The notes under the pieces were generated by a model. The model did not search any database and had not been told where the DNA came from. It was given only the letters and a program-made list of their open reading frames with translations. From assembly GCA_003255745.1 (NCBI GenBank), contig QKYL01000001.1, positions 248,001-312,000 on the forward strand: 64,000 nt of DNA, given 5' to 3'. The stretch comes from Paracoccus saliphilus. Its GTDB lineage: Bacteria > Pseudomonadota > Alphaproteobacteria > Rhodobacterales > Rhodobacteraceae. Shown one piece after another: positions 1 to 12,613 of the stretch. Made by a program: the position numbers and the translations under genes. Numbering within the stretch: position 1 is the stretch's first letter; each line of letters starts with the position of its first letter.

Positions 1-678
1 CAGCATGATCGTCTGGTTCAGGCCCGCCATGATCTGCGGCAATGCACTTGGCAGTTCGACCTTCCACAACAACTGCCGGGGTGTGGCGCCAAAGGCGGTT
101 GCCGCCTCGACCAAGGCAGGCGGGGTGGAGGCGATGCCCAGTTGCGTCAGACGGATCGGGGCGGGCAGGACGAAGATAACGGTTGCCAGCAGCCCCGGCA
201 CCATCCCGATGCCAAAGAAGACGATGGCCGGGATCAGGTAGACGAACGTGGGCAGCGTCTGCATCAGGTCCAGGACCGGACGCATCCAGGCGTAGAGACG
301 CGGCCGATGGGCGGCGGCGATGCCGATGGGAACGCCCACCGCCATGCAGACGATGCAGGCAGACAAAACCAGCGTCAACGACTGAAGCGTTTCGGTCCAG
401 TACCCTTGGTTCAGGATGAACAGCAGGCCGGCGGTCACCAGAAGGCAGGTCGACAGCCGCCGTTGCAGTGCCCATGTCAGCGCGACTGCCAAGGCAATGA
501 ACAAAAACGGATGTGGCGCCTCCAGCGCCGCAAGCACGGCCCCGATCAACGCCTCCATCGCCACCGAGACGGCGTCGAACACTGCCCCGGCATTCGCGTT
601 CAGCCAGTCGAATACGGTCTTTGCCGTTCGTCCGACGGGTATCTTGTTGTCCGTGACCCACGCGGTCATCTGTTCCAT
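1..678 (-). CDS. choW: Choline/glycine-betaine ABC transporter permease ChoW (3' end cut by window edge)
   Basis: Inner-membrane permease of an ABC importer for choline or betaine (BPD_transp_1 family). The 226 visible codons begin at an ATG (MEQMTAWVTD) and include several hydrophobic segments. The EAA-type region around residues 185-215 carries the typical sequence EAATAFGATPRQLLWKVELP. The C-terminus lies beyond the left edge, so no stop codon is seen. It is 62 bases downstream of choX on the same strand, and the bet operon diverges upstream. This matches the choXW(V) arrangement of rhizobia and Rhodobacteraceae; the ATPase choV is expected further left. Family assignment is firm, and choline rather than betaine specificity rests on the neighbours. 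Confidence 0.88.
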   Translation of the reverse strand, partial: MEQMTAWVTDNKIPVGRTAKTVFDWLNANAGAVFDAVSVAMEALIGAVLAALEAPHPFLFIALAVALTWALQRRLSTCLLVTAGLLFILNQGYWTETLQSLTLVLSACIVCMAVGVPIGIAAAHRPRLYAWMRPVLDLMQTLPTFVYLIPAIVFFGIGMVPGLLATVIFVLPAPIRLTQLGIASTPPALVEAATAFGATPRQLLWKVELPSALPQIMAGLNQTIML

Positions 679-740
679 TTACCGTTCCTCTGATGTCCCG
701 AACCGTCGCCCAATCAGGGTCGCGCCCCCCGATGCGGCGA

Positions 741-1682
741 TCAGCGTTGCAGCGCCTCGGTCAGCGCCGCCTGCGGATCGTTCCCGTCAAAGGTCGTTAC
801 GTCGACCAGCCAGGGCGTGGCCGCGTCAGGGTTGTCCTTCAGCCAGGCGCGGGCGGCGGCCATCGGCTCCATCCCGTCGTTCAGGATCAATCCCATCACC
901 TCGTTTTCCATAGGAAGGGTGAATTCCAGATTTTGCAGGAACTTGCCGACATTCGGACATTCCTCGACATAGCCGGCGCGGGTGTTCGTGCGCACCTCGG
1001 CCCCGCCCAGATTGGGGCCAAAGACGTCGTCGCCGCCGGTCAGGTAGGTCATCTGGAACTGCGCGTTCATCGGATGCGGCTCCCAGCCCAGGAAGACGAC
1101 CGGCTGGTCACGGCTGTCGGCACGGCTGACCTGCGCCAGCATCCCCTGTTCGCTGGATTCCACCACCTCGAAGGTGCCCAGGCCGAACTGGTCCTCGGCT
1201 ACCATTTCCAGCAGCAGGCGGTTGCCGTCATTGCCGGGCTCGATCGCATAGATCTTGCCGTCCAGGGCGTCCTTGTGCTGGGCGATCTTGCTGAAGTCGT
1301 CGATGCCCAGGTCGGCCCCTGCCTTGTTTGTGGCCAAGGTATACTTCGCGCCGGTCAGGTTGGTGCGGACTGTGTCCACGGTCCCCGCATCCCGATATGG
1401 CGCGAAATCGGCCTCCATCGTGGGCATCCAGTTGCCCAGGAAGACGTCGACATCGTCAGTCGACAGGGCGGTGTAGGTCACCGGAACCGACAGGATGCGT
1501 GTTTCGGTTTCGTAGCCGAGAGACTGCAGAACCGTCGAGGCCAAGGCCGTGGTTGCCGTGATGTCGGACCAGCCGACGTCCGAAAACACCACCGTCTGGC
1601 ATTGGTCCGGTTCGGCTGCGGCGGCGGGCAGGCTGGCGGAGGCGCCGATCGCAAGGGACAGCGCAATGCGGGAAAGGGTCAT
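741..1682 (-). CDS. choX: Choline ABC transporter periplasmic binding protein ChoX
   Basis: Periplasmic solute-binding protein (OpuAC family) that delivers choline to ChoW. The start at 1682 (MTLSRIALSL) is chosen over the ATG 33 bases upstream because GGGAG sits about 8 bases before it and a clean signal peptide follows, cleaved near PAAAAEP. The body has the aromatic and acidic pattern of the family, including VFLGNWMPTME near residue 85 and VVFLGWEPHPM near residue 197. The mature protein is of normal length for the family. It is the first gene of the choX-choW unit, diverging from betI with a 14-of-20 palindrome between them, so shared control by BetI is likely. Confidence 0.9.
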   Translation of the reverse strand: MTLSRIALSLAIGASASLPAAAAEPDQCQTVVFSDVGWSDITATTALASTVLQSLGYETETRILSVPVTYTALSTDDVDVFLGNWMPTMEADFAPYRDAGTVDTVRTNLTGAKYTLATNKAGADLGIDDFSKIAQHKDALDGKIYAIEPGNDGNRLLLEMVAEDQFGLGTFEVVESSEQGMLAQVSRADSRDQPVVFLGWEPHPMNAQFQMTYLTGGDDVFGPNLGGAEVRTNTRAGYVEECPNVGKFLQNLEFTLPMENEVMGLILNDGMEPMAAARAWLKDNPDAATPWLVDVTTFDGNDPQAALTEALQR

Positions 1683-1699
1683 TTTGGGACTCCCTGTTC

Positions 1700-1719
1700 T
1701 TGATTGGTTGATCAATTAA
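1700..1719. promoter_or_regulatory. Candidate BetI operator between choX and betI
   Basis: An imperfect 20-bp palindrome, TTGATTGGTTGATCAATTAA, matches its own reverse complement at 14 of 20 positions and contains the perfect core TTGATCAA. It lies in the 89-bp gap between the divergent choX and betI starts, which is the usual place for a BetI site acting on both sides. AT-rich composition also makes it stand out from the surrounding GC-rich DNA. Binding by BetI is inferred. Confidence 0.5.
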
Positions 1720-1771
1720 AGTTACATGTGGGACACAAAGCAACCGTTTTCTTAAGATCGCAGGTGCATTC

Positions 1772-2338
1772 ATGCCGAAACTCGGGGCCGAGCCTATTCG
1801 AAAGGCTGCGTTAATCAACGCCGCGATCCAGGAAGTTGGTCGTGCAGGGTCGCTGGATGTGACCGTTGCGCAGATTGCCAAGCGGGCCGGCATGTCGCCG
1901 GCACTGGCGCATCATTATTTCGGCTCCAAGGAACAGATTTTTCTGGCTGCAATGCGCTTTATCCTTCGCAACTATGGCGATTCGGTCCGGCAGGTGCTGA
2001 AGGGCGGCGATGCGCGGGCACGGCTGGACGGAATCGTCCGCGCCAACTTTGAGCCGCAGAACTTCCAGCGCGAGACGGTCAGCGCCTGGCTGAACTTCTA
2101 TGCGCTGGCCCTGGTAAATCCGAATGCGGCACGGCTGCTGCGGGTCTATCACCGCCGCCTGCGGTCGAACCTGATCTTTTCGCTGCGCGGCCTGACCGAT
2201 CATCCCGAACGGATTGCGGACACGCTTGGGGCGTTGATCGACGGCGTCTATCTGCGCGCCGTTTTGACGCCGGGGCCGACCGATGCCGATGCGGCGCTGA
2301 CCATCATCCAGACCTATCTTGAAGAGGCGCTTGCATGA
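1772..2338 (+). CDS. betI: Choline-responsive TetR-family repressor BetI
   Basis: TetR-family DNA-binding repressor of the choline-to-betaine genes, released by choline in known systems. The 188-residue protein has an N-terminal helix-turn-helix at about residues 30-55 ([22 protein letters not shown]) followed by the BetI-type ligand domain ending in the family pattern [12 protein letters not shown]. It heads the operon and overlaps betB by four bases (ATGA), implying translational coupling. The divergent choX gene and the palindrome at 1700-1719 suggest it controls both directions. Confidence 0.93.
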   Translation: MPKLGAEPIRKAALINAAIQEVGRAGSLDVTVAQIAKRAGMSPALAHHYFGSKEQIFLAAMRFILRNYGDSVRQVLKGGDARARLDGIVRANFEPQNFQRETVSAWLNFYALALVNPNAARLLRVYHRRLRSNLIFSLRGLTDHPERIADTLGALIDGVYLRAVLTPGPTDADAALTIIQTYLEEALA

Positions 2339-3792
2339 CCCGCAATCCACAGCTTTCGGCGCAACCTGCGGCCAGCCTGTTCATCGATGGCCGGCATGTG
2401 GAGGGGCAGGGCCCGGCGCTGCCCGTCCGCTATGCCTTTACCGGCGCCACGATCGCCACCCTGCACGAGGCCTCGGCCGCCCAGGTTGCGCGCGCCTGCG
2501 AAGTTGCCCGGCAGGCGCAGCCGGCCTGGGCCGCGCTGGCGCCCGTCGAACGGGGGCGCATCCTGGGACGCGCCGCCGCGCTGATCCTTCAGCGCAACGA
2601 CGAACTGGCCCGGCTGGAAACGCTGGATACGGGCAAGCCCATACAGGAGACGCGTGTCGCCGATTGGCCCTCGGGGGCGGCGGCGCTGGAATACTTTGCG
2701 GGATTGGCGGCCACATTGACGGGACAGATGATCCCGCTTGGCGCGGATTGGGCCTATACGCGGCGCGAGGCCTTGGGCGTCTGCGCGGGTATCGGGGCCT
2801 GGAACTATCCCAGCCAGATCGCCTGCTGGAAGGCCGCGCCCGCGCTGGTGATGGGCAACACGATGGTCTTCAAGCCGTCCGAGGAAACCCCACTGGGCGC
2901 GTTGAAACTGGCTGAGATCTTCATGGAGGCAGGAATGCCTTCCGGTGTCTTCAACGTGATCCAGGGACGCGGCGAAGTCGGCGCGGCCCTTGTGACCGAT
3001 CCGCACGTCGCCAAGGTGTCGTTGACCGGGTCGGTACCCACCGGCCGCCGCGTTTATACCGCCGCGGCGCAGGGCATGCGCCACGTCACGATGGAACTGG
3101 GCGGAAAGTCGCCCCTGATCGTCTTCGACGACGCGAACCTGGAGGATGCGGTCAGCGCCGCAATTCTGGCAAACTTCTACAGTTCGGGGCAGATCTGCTC
3201 GAACGGGACGCGGGTCTTCCTGCAGGAAGGCATCAAGGAGGACTTCCTGGCCCGCCTGGCCGAGCGTGTGAAAGCCGTGCGCATGGGCGACCCGCTGGAC
3301 CCGGACACGAATCATGGCCCGATCATCAACGAGGCGCAGGCCGAAAAGATTCGCGCGGCGATCCGGGCCGGTCAGGCGGCGGGCGCGCGGCTGGTCTGCG
3401 GCGGAGAGGGCGAGGGTCCGTTCATTCCCCCCACCGTTCTTGCCGATGCGACCGACGACATGGCCATCGCAACCGATGAGATTTTTGGCCCCGTCATGAC
3501 CGCCCTGAGCTTTCTGAACGAGGACGAGGTCATCCTGCGCGCCAATGACACCGGCTTTGGCCTGGCAGCCGGCGTCTTCACACAGGACCTGACCCGCGCC
3601 CACCGCGTCATCGCCCGCCTGGAAGCTGGCACCTGCTGGATCAACACCTATAACCTGACCCCGGTTGAGATGCCTTTCGGCGGGGTCAAGCTGTCGGGCC
3701 TTGGCCGCGAAAACTCGGCCGCGGCGATCGAACATTATTCGCAGCTGAAATCCGTCTATGTCGGGATGGGAGGCGTCGATGCACCCTACTGA
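2335..3792 (+). CDS. betB: Betaine aldehyde dehydrogenase BetB
   Basis: NAD(P)-dependent aldehyde dehydrogenase that oxidises betaine aldehyde to glycine betaine, the second step of osmoprotectant synthesis from choline. At 485 residues it has normal length. The catalytic glutamate lies in MELGGKSP (near residue 252) and the catalytic cysteine in [11 protein letters not shown] (near residue 287). The substrate/cofactor pattern [16 protein letters not shown], and [13 protein letters not shown] near the C-terminus, are typical of BetB. It overlaps betI by 4 bases and betA by 14 bases, forming one transcript. Confidence 0.95.
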   Translation: MTRNPQLSAQPAASLFIDGRHVEGQGPALPVRYAFTGATIATLHEASAAQVARACEVARQAQPAWAALAPVERGRILGRAAALILQRNDELARLETLDTGKPIQETRVADWPSGAAALEYFAGLAATLTGQMIPLGADWAYTRREALGVCAGIGAWNYPSQIACWKAAPALVMGNTMVFKPSEETPLGALKLAEIFMEAGMPSGVFNVIQGRGEVGAALVTDPHVAKVSLTGSVPTGRRVYTAAAQGMRHVTMELGGKSPLIVFDDANLEDAVSAAILANFYSSGQICSNGTRVFLQEGIKEDFLARLAERVKAVRMGDPLDPDTNHGPIINEAQAEKIRAAIRAGQAAGARLVCGGEGEGPFIPPTVLADATDDMAIATDEIFGPVMTALSFLNEDEVILRANDTGFGLAAGVFTQDLTRAHRVIARLEAGTCWINTYNLTPVEMPFGGVKLSGLGRENSAAAIEHYSQLKSVYVGMGGVDAPY

Positions 3793-5434
3793 AACGCCGC
3801 GCGGCGCCGCACCGGCCGATTACGTCATCATCGGCGCCGGCAGCGCGGGCTGCGCGCTGGCCTATCGGCTGACCGAGGCGGGGCGCAGCGTCACCTTGAT
3901 CGAGTTCGGCGGCAGCGATATCGGCCCCTTCATCCAGATGCCGGGTGCGCTGTCATATCCCATGAACATGTCGCGCTATGACTGGGGGTTTTCCAGCCAA
4001 CCCGAGCCGCATCTGGGTGGCCGACGCCTGGTGACCCCGCGCGGGAAGGTCATCGGGGGATCGTCCTCGATCAACGGCATGGTCTTCGTGCGCGGCAATC
4101 CGATGGATTATCAGCACTGGGCCGACAGCGGGGCGGCGGGCTGGGACTATGCGGGGGTTCTGCCCTATTTCAAGCGCATGGAAACTTGGCATGGCGATCC
4201 GACTGGGGTCAAGACCTCGCCCTGGCGGGGGACCGACGGGCCGCTGCACATCACGCGGGGCAAGCGCAAGAACCCGCTGTTCAACACCTTTATCGAGGCG
4301 GGCCAGCAGGCCGGCTGGCCGCGGACCGACGACTATAACGGTGAAAAGCAGGACGGATTTGGCCCGATGGAGGCCACCATCTGGAAGGGCCGCCGCTGGT
4401 CGGCCGCCAATGCCTATCTGCGCCCTGCGAAAAAGTCGGGGCTTTTGACTGTGGTGCATGGGCTGGCGCATCGCATCTTGTTTCAAGGAAACAGGGCGCA
4501 TGGCGTTGAAATCATGCGGAAGGGTAGGGTTGAGGTGCTTGAGGCCAAGCGCGAGGTCATCGTTTCGGCCAGCACGATCAACACGCCCAAGCTGCTGATG
4601 CTGTCAGGTATCGGCCCCGCCGATCACCTGCGCCAGCACGGGATCACGCCCATCGCGGATCGTCCCGGCGTGGGGGCAAACCTTCAGGATCACCTGGAGG
4701 TTTACATGCAGTACAAGTCACTGAAGCCGATCACACTCTACACTTATTACAACCTTTTGGGCAAAGGCCGGGTCGGGGTGGAATGGCTGTTGCAGAAGAC
4801 GGGCCTGGGGGCGTCGAACCAGTTCGAAAGCTGCGGCTTTATCCGTTCTTCCGATGCGGTGGATTATCCCGATATCCAGTATCATTTCCTGCCGCTGGCG
4901 GTGCGCTATGACGGCAAGTCGGCGGCCAAGGGGCATGGCTTCCAGGCTCATGTCGGGCCGATGCGATCCAAGTCGCGCGGCACGATCCGCCTGACCAGCG
5001 CCGATCCCGCCGCCGCGCCCGAAATCCGCTTCAACTACATGTCCCATGAGGATGACTGGGCCGAATTCCGCGCCTGCGTCCGGCACACGCGCCGCATCTT
5101 TGACCAACCCGCCTTCGCTCCCTATCGCGGAGAGGAGATACAGCCCGGCGATGCGCTCCAGAGCGACGAGCAGATCGACGGCTTCATCCGGGAACATGCC
5201 GAATCAGCCTATCACCCCTGCGGCAGCGCGCGCATGGGTGCGGCCAGCGATCCGATGGCGGTGGTCGACCCCGAGCTGCGCGTCATCGGGATCGAGGGGT
5301 TGCGTGTTGCTGACAGTTCGATCTTTCCACGGATCACGAACGGGAACCTCAACGGCCCGTCGATCATGACGGGCGAAAAGGCGGCCGATCATATCCTGGG
5401 CCGGCAGATGCTGCGGGAAGACCCCGCAGCCTGA
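3779..5434 (+). CDS. betA: Choline dehydrogenase BetA (GMC oxidoreductase)
   Basis: FAD flavoprotein that oxidises choline to betaine aldehyde at the membrane. The start at 3779 is preferred over an ATG at 3758 because GGGAGG lies 5 bases upstream of it. The first residues then lead directly into the FAD-binding Rossmann motif [19 protein letters not shown] signatures follow ([14 protein letters not shown] near residue 90), with the catalytic histidine region [10 protein letters not shown] near residue 485. The length of 551 residues is normal. It is the last gene of betIBA and is followed by a strong hairpin. Confidence 0.95.
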   Translation: MHPTETPRGAAPADYVIIGAGSAGCALAYRLTEAGRSVTLIEFGGSDIGPFIQMPGALSYPMNMSRYDWGFSSQPEPHLGGRRLVTPRGKVIGGSSSINGMVFVRGNPMDYQHWADSGAAGWDYAGVLPYFKRMETWHGDPTGVKTSPWRGTDGPLHITRGKRKNPLFNTFIEAGQQAGWPRTDDYNGEKQDGFGPMEATIWKGRRWSAANAYLRPAKKSGLLTVVHGLAHRILFQGNRAHGVEIMRKGRVEVLEAKREVIVSASTINTPKLLMLSGIGPADHLRQHGITPIADRPGVGANLQDHLEVYMQYKSLKPITLYTYYNLLGKGRVGVEWLLQKTGLGASNQFESCGFIRSSDAVDYPDIQYHFLPLAVRYDGKSAAKGHGFQAHVGPMRSKSRGTIRLTSADPAAAPEIRFNYMSHEDDWAEFRACVRHTRRIFDQPAFAPYRGEEIQPGDALQSDEQIDGFIREHAESAYHPCGSARMGAASDPMAVVDPELRVIGIEGLRVADSSIFPRITNGNLNGPSIMTGEKAADHILGRQMLREDPAA

Positions 5435-5441
5435 TCAGTGA

Positions 5442-5462
5442 GACCCGCGCCCGGCGCGGGTC
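5442..5462. terminator. Bidirectional terminator hairpin between betA and metH
   Basis: A perfect 9-bp stem, GACCCGCGC and GCGCGGGTC, with a 3-base loop fills the 33-bp gap between the convergent stops of betA and the metH C-terminal gene. There is no long T-run on either side, so termination strength is uncertain, but the position suits both genes. Confidence 0.65.
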
Positions 5463-5467
5463 CGCTC

Positions 5468-8177
<2,710 letters not shown>

Positions 8178-8185
<8 letters not shown>

Positions 8186-9221
8186 AAGCAGGCACCTTTC
8201 TGGGGGCGAAACCTTTGACGGCCTCGGCGATGGCGCGGATATGGTCGGGCGTGGTGCCGCAGCAGCCGCCGACGACATTGACCAGACCTTCGCGGGCAAA
8301 TTCGGCCACCTGCACGGCGGTGTCGTCGGGGCCTTCGTCATACTGGCCGAAGGCGTTGGGCAGGCCCGCGTTGGGATAGGCGCAGATCAGCGTTTCCGCC
8401 ACGCCCGACAGTTCGGCCAGGTGCGGACGCATTGCCGCCGCGCCAAGCGCACAGTTCAGCCCGATGGTCCAAGGGTTCGCATGCCGCACGGAATGCCAGA
8501 ATGCCGTGGGCGTCTGGCCTGACAGCGTGCGCCCCGAGGCGTCCGTGATCGTGCCCGAGATCATCATCGGCAGCCGCTGGCCATGCGCCTCCATCGCCTC
8601 GATGCAGGCAAAGATCGCGGCCTTGGCGTTCAGCGTGTCGAAGATCGTCTCGATCAGCAGGATATCGGCGCCGCCCGCGATCAGCCCGTTGGCCTGCTGC
8701 AGATAGGCCTTGCGCAGATCGTCGAAGGTGACCGCGCGAAAGCCCGGATCGTTCACGTCAGGGCTCATTGAGGCAGTGCGGTTCGTGGGCCCGATCGCGC
8801 CCGCGACAAAGCGCGGCTTGCCGTCCTTGGCGGTGGCGCGGTCCAGGGCCCGCCGCACGACGCGCGCCCCTTCGACGTTCAGGTCATGGACCGCCTGCTG
8901 CATCCCGTAATCGGCCTGCGCGATGGTGGTGGCCGAAAAGGTGTTCGTTTCGACGATGTCGGCACCGGCGATGGCATAACGGTAATGAATTTCCTCGACC
9001 GCCTCGGGCTGCGTCAGGATCAGCAGATCGTTGTTTCCGGTCTGCGGGTGGTCCGAATGATGGCGGCAGACATGGCCCGAACCGTGACCGGTATAGTCGT
9101 CCTCGCCCAGGCCCAAGGCCTGGATCTGCGTGCCCATCGCGCCGTCCAGGATCAGGATGCGGTCCGCAGCCGCATGGTTCAGCGCCGCGAATGCGGAGGA
9201 GGGGGAAAGTCTGCCGGTCAT
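8178..9221 (-). CDS. Methionine synthase, N-terminal homocysteine S-methyltransferase part
   Basis: Homocysteine-binding half of a two-piece MetH. The 347 residues form a single zinc-dependent Hcy-binding TIM barrel, starting with [11 protein letters not shown]. The three zinc cysteines lie in IGLNC (near residue 250) and GGCCGTT (near residue 317). The protein ends at the point where one-piece MetH enters its pterin domain. The start has a short upstream gap of 93 bases to the lrp gene on the same strand. The clean 8-base stop/start overlap and intact motifs in both halves argue for a natural split, not a broken gene. Confidence 0.92.
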
Positions 9222-9314
9222 GGTCGCGCCTCTCGTCGGAAGCCTGTCATATAGACCGCCTGGCGCTTGCCAGCAAATTCATAGTTTTCGACAAGATCAT
9301 GAAAGCCGTGCAAG

Positions 9315-9770
9315 TCAAGGCAGGGGAACGTCCCGTTCGTCCTTCAGCGTCTTCAGCACGATCTCGGACCGGACCTGCGCCACCTGCGGATGCGGCAGTA
9401 AATGAAGGTGGATGAAATCGGCAAAGCTGTCCAAATCGCGGGCCCGGATGTCCAGGATATAATCCGCATCGCCTGATACCGAAAAGGCGGACCGGATCAC
9501 CGGCTGGCTGGACACGAAGCGGGCGAATTCCTCCTCGCGCCCTTGGCCGTGGCCGCGCAAATTGACGCGGATGATCGCCCGAAAGCCAAAGCCCAGCTTT
9601 GTAGCTGAGAGCCTTGCGGCATAACCCTCGATCAGGCCGGCCTCCTCCAGCGCCGCCCGCCGACGAGAAATCTGGGACGCAGACAGTCCCACCGTCTCCG
9701 CCAATGCGGCATTGGTCAGCGCACCGTCCCGCTGAAGTGCGGCAAGAATGGCAGAATCCAATCGGTCCAT
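9315..9770 (-). CDS. Lrp/AsnC family transcriptional regulator
   Basis: Small (151 aa) leucine-responsive-type regulator. It has an N-terminal winged helix-turn-helix (LDSAILAALQRDGALTNAAL, then ETVGLSASQISRRRAALEEAG) and a C-terminal RAM ligand-binding domain (VIRSAFSVSGDADYILDI). It diverges from hppD across 129 bases and lies 93 bases upstream of metH on the same strand. Because Lrp proteins often act on the divergent neighbour, control of hppD, and so of tyrosine or phenylalanine breakdown, is the best guess. Readthrough into metH is possible. The ligand is unknown. Confidence 0.88.
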   Translation of the reverse strand: MDRLDSAILAALQRDGALTNAALAETVGLSASQISRRRAALEEAGLIEGYAARLSATKLGFGFRAIIRVNLRGHGQGREEEFARFVSSQPVIRSAFSVSGDADYILDIRARDLDSFADFIHLHLLPHPQVAQVRSEIVLKTLKDERDVPLP

Positions 9771-9899
9771 GCGTTTTCCATGCGTTAACGCAGCATATCA
9801 TGCGTGCCATGTGTGTTATTTCTGCTTGCCGTGCGCGGATTGCAACCGCCGTGCGCCGTTTCGGGTCTATTATTCCTGAAGCAGACAGGAGGAGATTTC

Positions 9900-11012
9900 A
9901 TGGGACCCTTTCCGCACGACGCCCCCAAGGCAAGCATCAGCGCCGCCAACCCCGCCGGCACAGACGGATTCGAATTCGTCGAATTCGCCCATCCCGACCC
10001 GCAGGTCTTGGATCAGATCTTTCGCCAGATGGGCTTTGCGCCCGTCGCGCGTCACAAGACCCGCGACATCACCCTTTATCGTCAGGGCGACGTCAACTAT
10101 CTGCTGAACGCCGAGCCGGGCAGTCACGCAGCCGCCTTCGTGGCCGAACACGGCCCCTGCGCGCCCGCGATGGCCTGGCGCGTTGTCGATGCCCAGGCGG
10201 CGCTGAAGCGCGCCGTGGATCTGGGTGCAACCGAATATACCGGGGCCGGCAAGTCCATCGACGCGCCGGCGGTGCTGGGGATCGGCGGATCGCTTCTTTA
10301 CTTCATCGACCGTTATGGCGATGCCGGCAGCGCCTATGAGGCCGATTACGATTGGTTGGGCGAGGCCGATCCCCGCCCCGAAGGGTTCGGCTTCTTCTAT
10401 CTGGATCACCTGACGCACAACGTCATCCGCGGCAATATGGACACCTGGTACAAGTTCTACCACGACACGTTCAACTTTCGCGAAATCAAGTATTTCGACA
10501 TCAAGGGCAAGCAGACGGGCTTGGTCAGCCGCGCCCTGACCTCGCCTGACGGCAAGATCCGCATCCCGATCAACGAAAGCACCGACGATCACAGCCAGAT
10601 CGAGGAATACCTGCGCGAATACAAGGGCGAGGGCATCCAGCACATCGCGATTGCCAGCAACGACATCTATACCGGGACCGATAGGATCGCCGAAGCGGGC
10701 ATGGAATTCATGCCAGGCCCCCCCGACACCTACTACGAGATGTCGCACCGCCGCGTGAAGGGCCACGAAGAACCCGTCGATCGCATGAAGGCGCGCGGCA
10801 TCCTGATCGACGGCGAAGGCGTGGTGGGCGGGGGCGAAACGCGGATCCTGCTGCAGATCTTCTCGAAGACAGTGATCGGGCCGATCTTTTTCGAGTTCAT
10901 CCAGCGCAAGGGCGACGACGGCTTTGGTGAGGGCAACTTCCGCGCCCTTTTTGAATCCATCGAAGAGGATCAGATCCGGCGCGGCGTCCTGACCGCCACC
11001 CCGGCCCAATAA
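9900..11012 (+). CDS. hppD: 4-hydroxyphenylpyruvate dioxygenase HppD
   Basis: Fe(II) dioxygenase converting 4-hydroxyphenylpyruvate to homogentisate in tyrosine catabolism. The start at 9900 is set by AGGAGGAG about 6 bases upstream; the longer frame reaching back to 9804 lacks such a site. The 370-residue protein has two vicinal-oxygen-chelate repeats. The iron ligands are the histidines in LDHLTHNV (first of the C-terminal repeat) and IQHIAIAS, and the glutamate in IFFEFIQRKG near the C-terminus. It is followed 40 bases later by a Rieske protein gene and is divergent from the lrp gene. Confidence 0.95.
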   Translation: MGPFPHDAPKASISAANPAGTDGFEFVEFAHPDPQVLDQIFRQMGFAPVARHKTRDITLYRQGDVNYLLNAEPGSHAAAFVAEHGPCAPAMAWRVVDAQAALKRAVDLGATEYTGAGKSIDAPAVLGIGGSLLYFIDRYGDAGSAYEADYDWLGEADPRPEGFGFFYLDHLTHNVIRGNMDTWYKFYHDTFNFREIKYFDIKGKQTGLVSRALTSPDGKIRIPINESTDDHSQIEEYLREYKGEGIQHIAIASNDIYTGTDRIAEAGMEFMPGPPDTYYEMSHRRVKGHEEPVDRMKARGILIDGEGVVGGGETRILLQIFSKTVIGPIFFEFIQRKGDDGFGEGNFRALFESIEEDQIRRGVLTATPAQ

Positions 11013-11052
11013 GGGAGCGGCGTGGCGGTCAGCCGACCGCTGCGCCGGCATC

Positions 11053-11406
11053 ATGGGCTGGACCGATTACAGCAGCGCCCCCGCGCCCGGCACCCGCATC
11101 TGCGCGGTAGCCGACATCACCGCAGTGCATCCGCTGACCGTCACGACGGATCGCGGCAAGTTCCCGATCCTTGTCGTGCGGGATGGCGGCAGCATTCGCG
11201 CCTTCGTCAATGCCTGTCCGCACCAGTACCTTCCGCTGGACTATCGCGGCCCGAACCTCTTGTCGGCGGACGGCACGAAGCTTCTCTGCACGGCCCACGG
11301 CGCCAGCTTCGACAAATCGACCGGCGCAGTGCTTGCAGGTGCCAATTGCGGTCTTGACCCGGTTCCGGTCATGCAGAGGGGCGACCACATCGTGATCGCC
11401 CCCTGA
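11053..11406 (+). CDS. Rieske [2Fe-2S] ferredoxin-like protein
   Basis: A 117-residue single-domain Rieske protein. The cluster ligands are visible as CPHQYLPLDY (Cys-x-His, near residue 55) and CTAHGASFD (Cys-x-x-His, near residue 79). No signal peptide or membrane anchor is seen, so it is probably a cytoplasmic electron carrier. It sits 40 bases behind hppD with only a weak ribosome site, and probably shares its transcript. HppD itself needs no electron donor, so its partner may be another aromatic-ring oxygenase or a later step. Family is clear, role unknown. Confidence 0.85.
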   Translation: MGWTDYSSAPAPGTRICAVADITAVHPLTVTTDRGKFPILVVRDGGSIRAFVNACPHQYLPLDYRGPNLLSADGTKLLCTAHGASFDKSTGAVLAGANCGLDPVPVMQRGDHIVIAP

Positions 11407-11424
11407 ATTCTCTGTTGTGGAAAT

Positions 11425-11459
11425 ACCCCGCGGGGGTCCGGGGGCGCGCAGCCCCCGGA
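11425..11459. terminator. Convergent terminator after the Rieske gene
   Basis: Two adjacent GC-rich inverted repeats, ACCCCGCGGGGGT and the stronger TCCGGGGGC-gcgca-GCCCCCGGA (9-bp stem, 11437-11459), lie between the convergent Rieske gene and the binding-protein gene. The short spacing to both stop codons supports a bidirectional terminator. Confidence 0.7.
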
Positions 11460-11468
11460 TTGGCCAGA

Positions 11469-12506
11469 TCAGAAGCCGGCCTTGATCTTCTCGAACTCGG
11501 CCAGCTGGCGCTGGCGCTGCTCGGGGTCGTTCGGGGTTTGGGCCAGAACCGGCACGTCGATCTCGGCCAAGCCCTCGGCCACGGCAGGCTCGTCCGCGAT
11601 GGTCGCCATCGCCTCGGTCGAGGTATGGCCATAGCCGATCGTGTCCAGCAGCGCCTTGCCGGCCGAGGGCTCCAGCCAGGCGTTGATGAAATCATAGGCC
11701 TTGTCTTCGCTGCCCGGCCCATCCTTCAGATTGATGAAGCCGCAGAAGAAGGTCGAAGATCCTTCCTTCGCCTCGCGTTGGAACCCGACGGGATAGTTGT
11801 CTTCCTGCAGATAGACGACGCCGTCATTCCAGGACCAGGCAATGTCCACCGCGCCCGAGGCCATCAGCTGCGCCTGTTCGGACGGATCGGACCAGTAGGC
11901 AGCGACATTCTGGTGCGCCTGGCGCAGCCAGTCGGCGGCGGCATTGAACTGTTCTTCGGTTACATCGGTCCAGTCGGTCACGCCTGTTGCCAAGTAGGCC
12001 AGCGCCCAGACATCGTCCGAACTGTCGGGCAGCGAGGTGCGGCCCTGGTATTTCGGATCGGTGAAGACCTGCAGCGAAGCCACATCCTCGGCCGGCACGG
12101 CTTCCGAGTTGTAGGCGATGGCAGTCGCACCCCAGTCGGTCGGGATGAACCAGACGCCCTGGTCGTCGCGGAACACCTCGGAATCCAGGAACCGTTCGTC
12201 GATCTTGTCAAAGTTGGGAATGCGCGCGGTGTCCCAAGGCTCGATCAGCCCGGCATCGCGGTACTTGCCGACCATCTGGCTGCAAGGGTGAGCCACATCG
12301 GCGCGGAAGCCGGAAGCGATCTTCTGGAAAGCCTCGTCGTCATCGCCGTAGAAGGAGAAGGTGGGCGACTGGCCGTGCTTATCCAGATAGCCTTGGAAGA
12401 TCGACGGTTCCTCGAAGCCCGCCCAATCGAACACGGTCAGCTCCGGATCGGCCGCAAAGGCGGGCAGAGCGGTGGCGGCCAGGATGGTGGTCGTCAGCAA
12501 GCGCAT
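11469..12506 (-). CDS. Orphan polyamine-type ABC transporter substrate-binding protein (PotD/PotF family)
   Basis: Exported 345-residue solute-binding protein. A signal peptide (MRLLTTTILAATALPAFA) is followed by the PotD-type opening ELTVFDWAGFEEPS. The central part includes VWFIPTDWGATAIAYNS, which is typical for spermidine/putrescine or related cationic-substrate binding proteins. No permease or ATPase genes lie next to it: downstream is the terminator shared with the Rieske gene, and upstream is the end of ppk2. It must therefore work with a transporter encoded elsewhere, or serve as a receptor. Substrate is not determined. Confidence 0.85.
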   Translation of the reverse strand: MRLLTTTILAATALPAFAADPELTVFDWAGFEEPSIFQGYLDKHGQSPTFSFYGDDDEAFQKIASGFRADVAHPCSQMVGKYRDAGLIEPWDTARIPNFDKIDERFLDSEVFRDDQGVWFIPTDWGATAIAYNSEAVPAEDVASLQVFTDPKYQGRTSLPDSSDDVWALAYLATGVTDWTDVTEEQFNAAADWLRQAHQNVAAYWSDPSEQAQLMASGAVDIAWSWNDGVVYLQEDNYPVGFQREAKEGSSTFFCGFINLKDGPGSEDKAYDFINAWLEPSAGKALLDTIGYGHTSTEAMATIADEPAVAEGLAEIDVPVLAQTPNDPEQRQRQLAEFEKIKAGF

Positions 12507-12613
12507 GTTTTTGGGCCTCTCCTCTGGTTGAAAGCGAGGATGAGGCTAGCCGCGGCATTCGCGCCGCGCAAGAGCATCGCGCAGCCCTCAGCCGCCTTGC
12601 ATGGATGCCGGTG

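Noticed and set aside
2314-3735. A 473-codon minus-strand frame over betI-betB
   Set aside because: It mirrors betB in an antisense frame. Both plus-strand genes have intact motifs, and no ribosome site or domain supports this one.
9222-9314. SAM, SAH or cobalamin riboswitch before metH
   Set aside because: No conserved riboswitch core could be matched in the 93-base leader.
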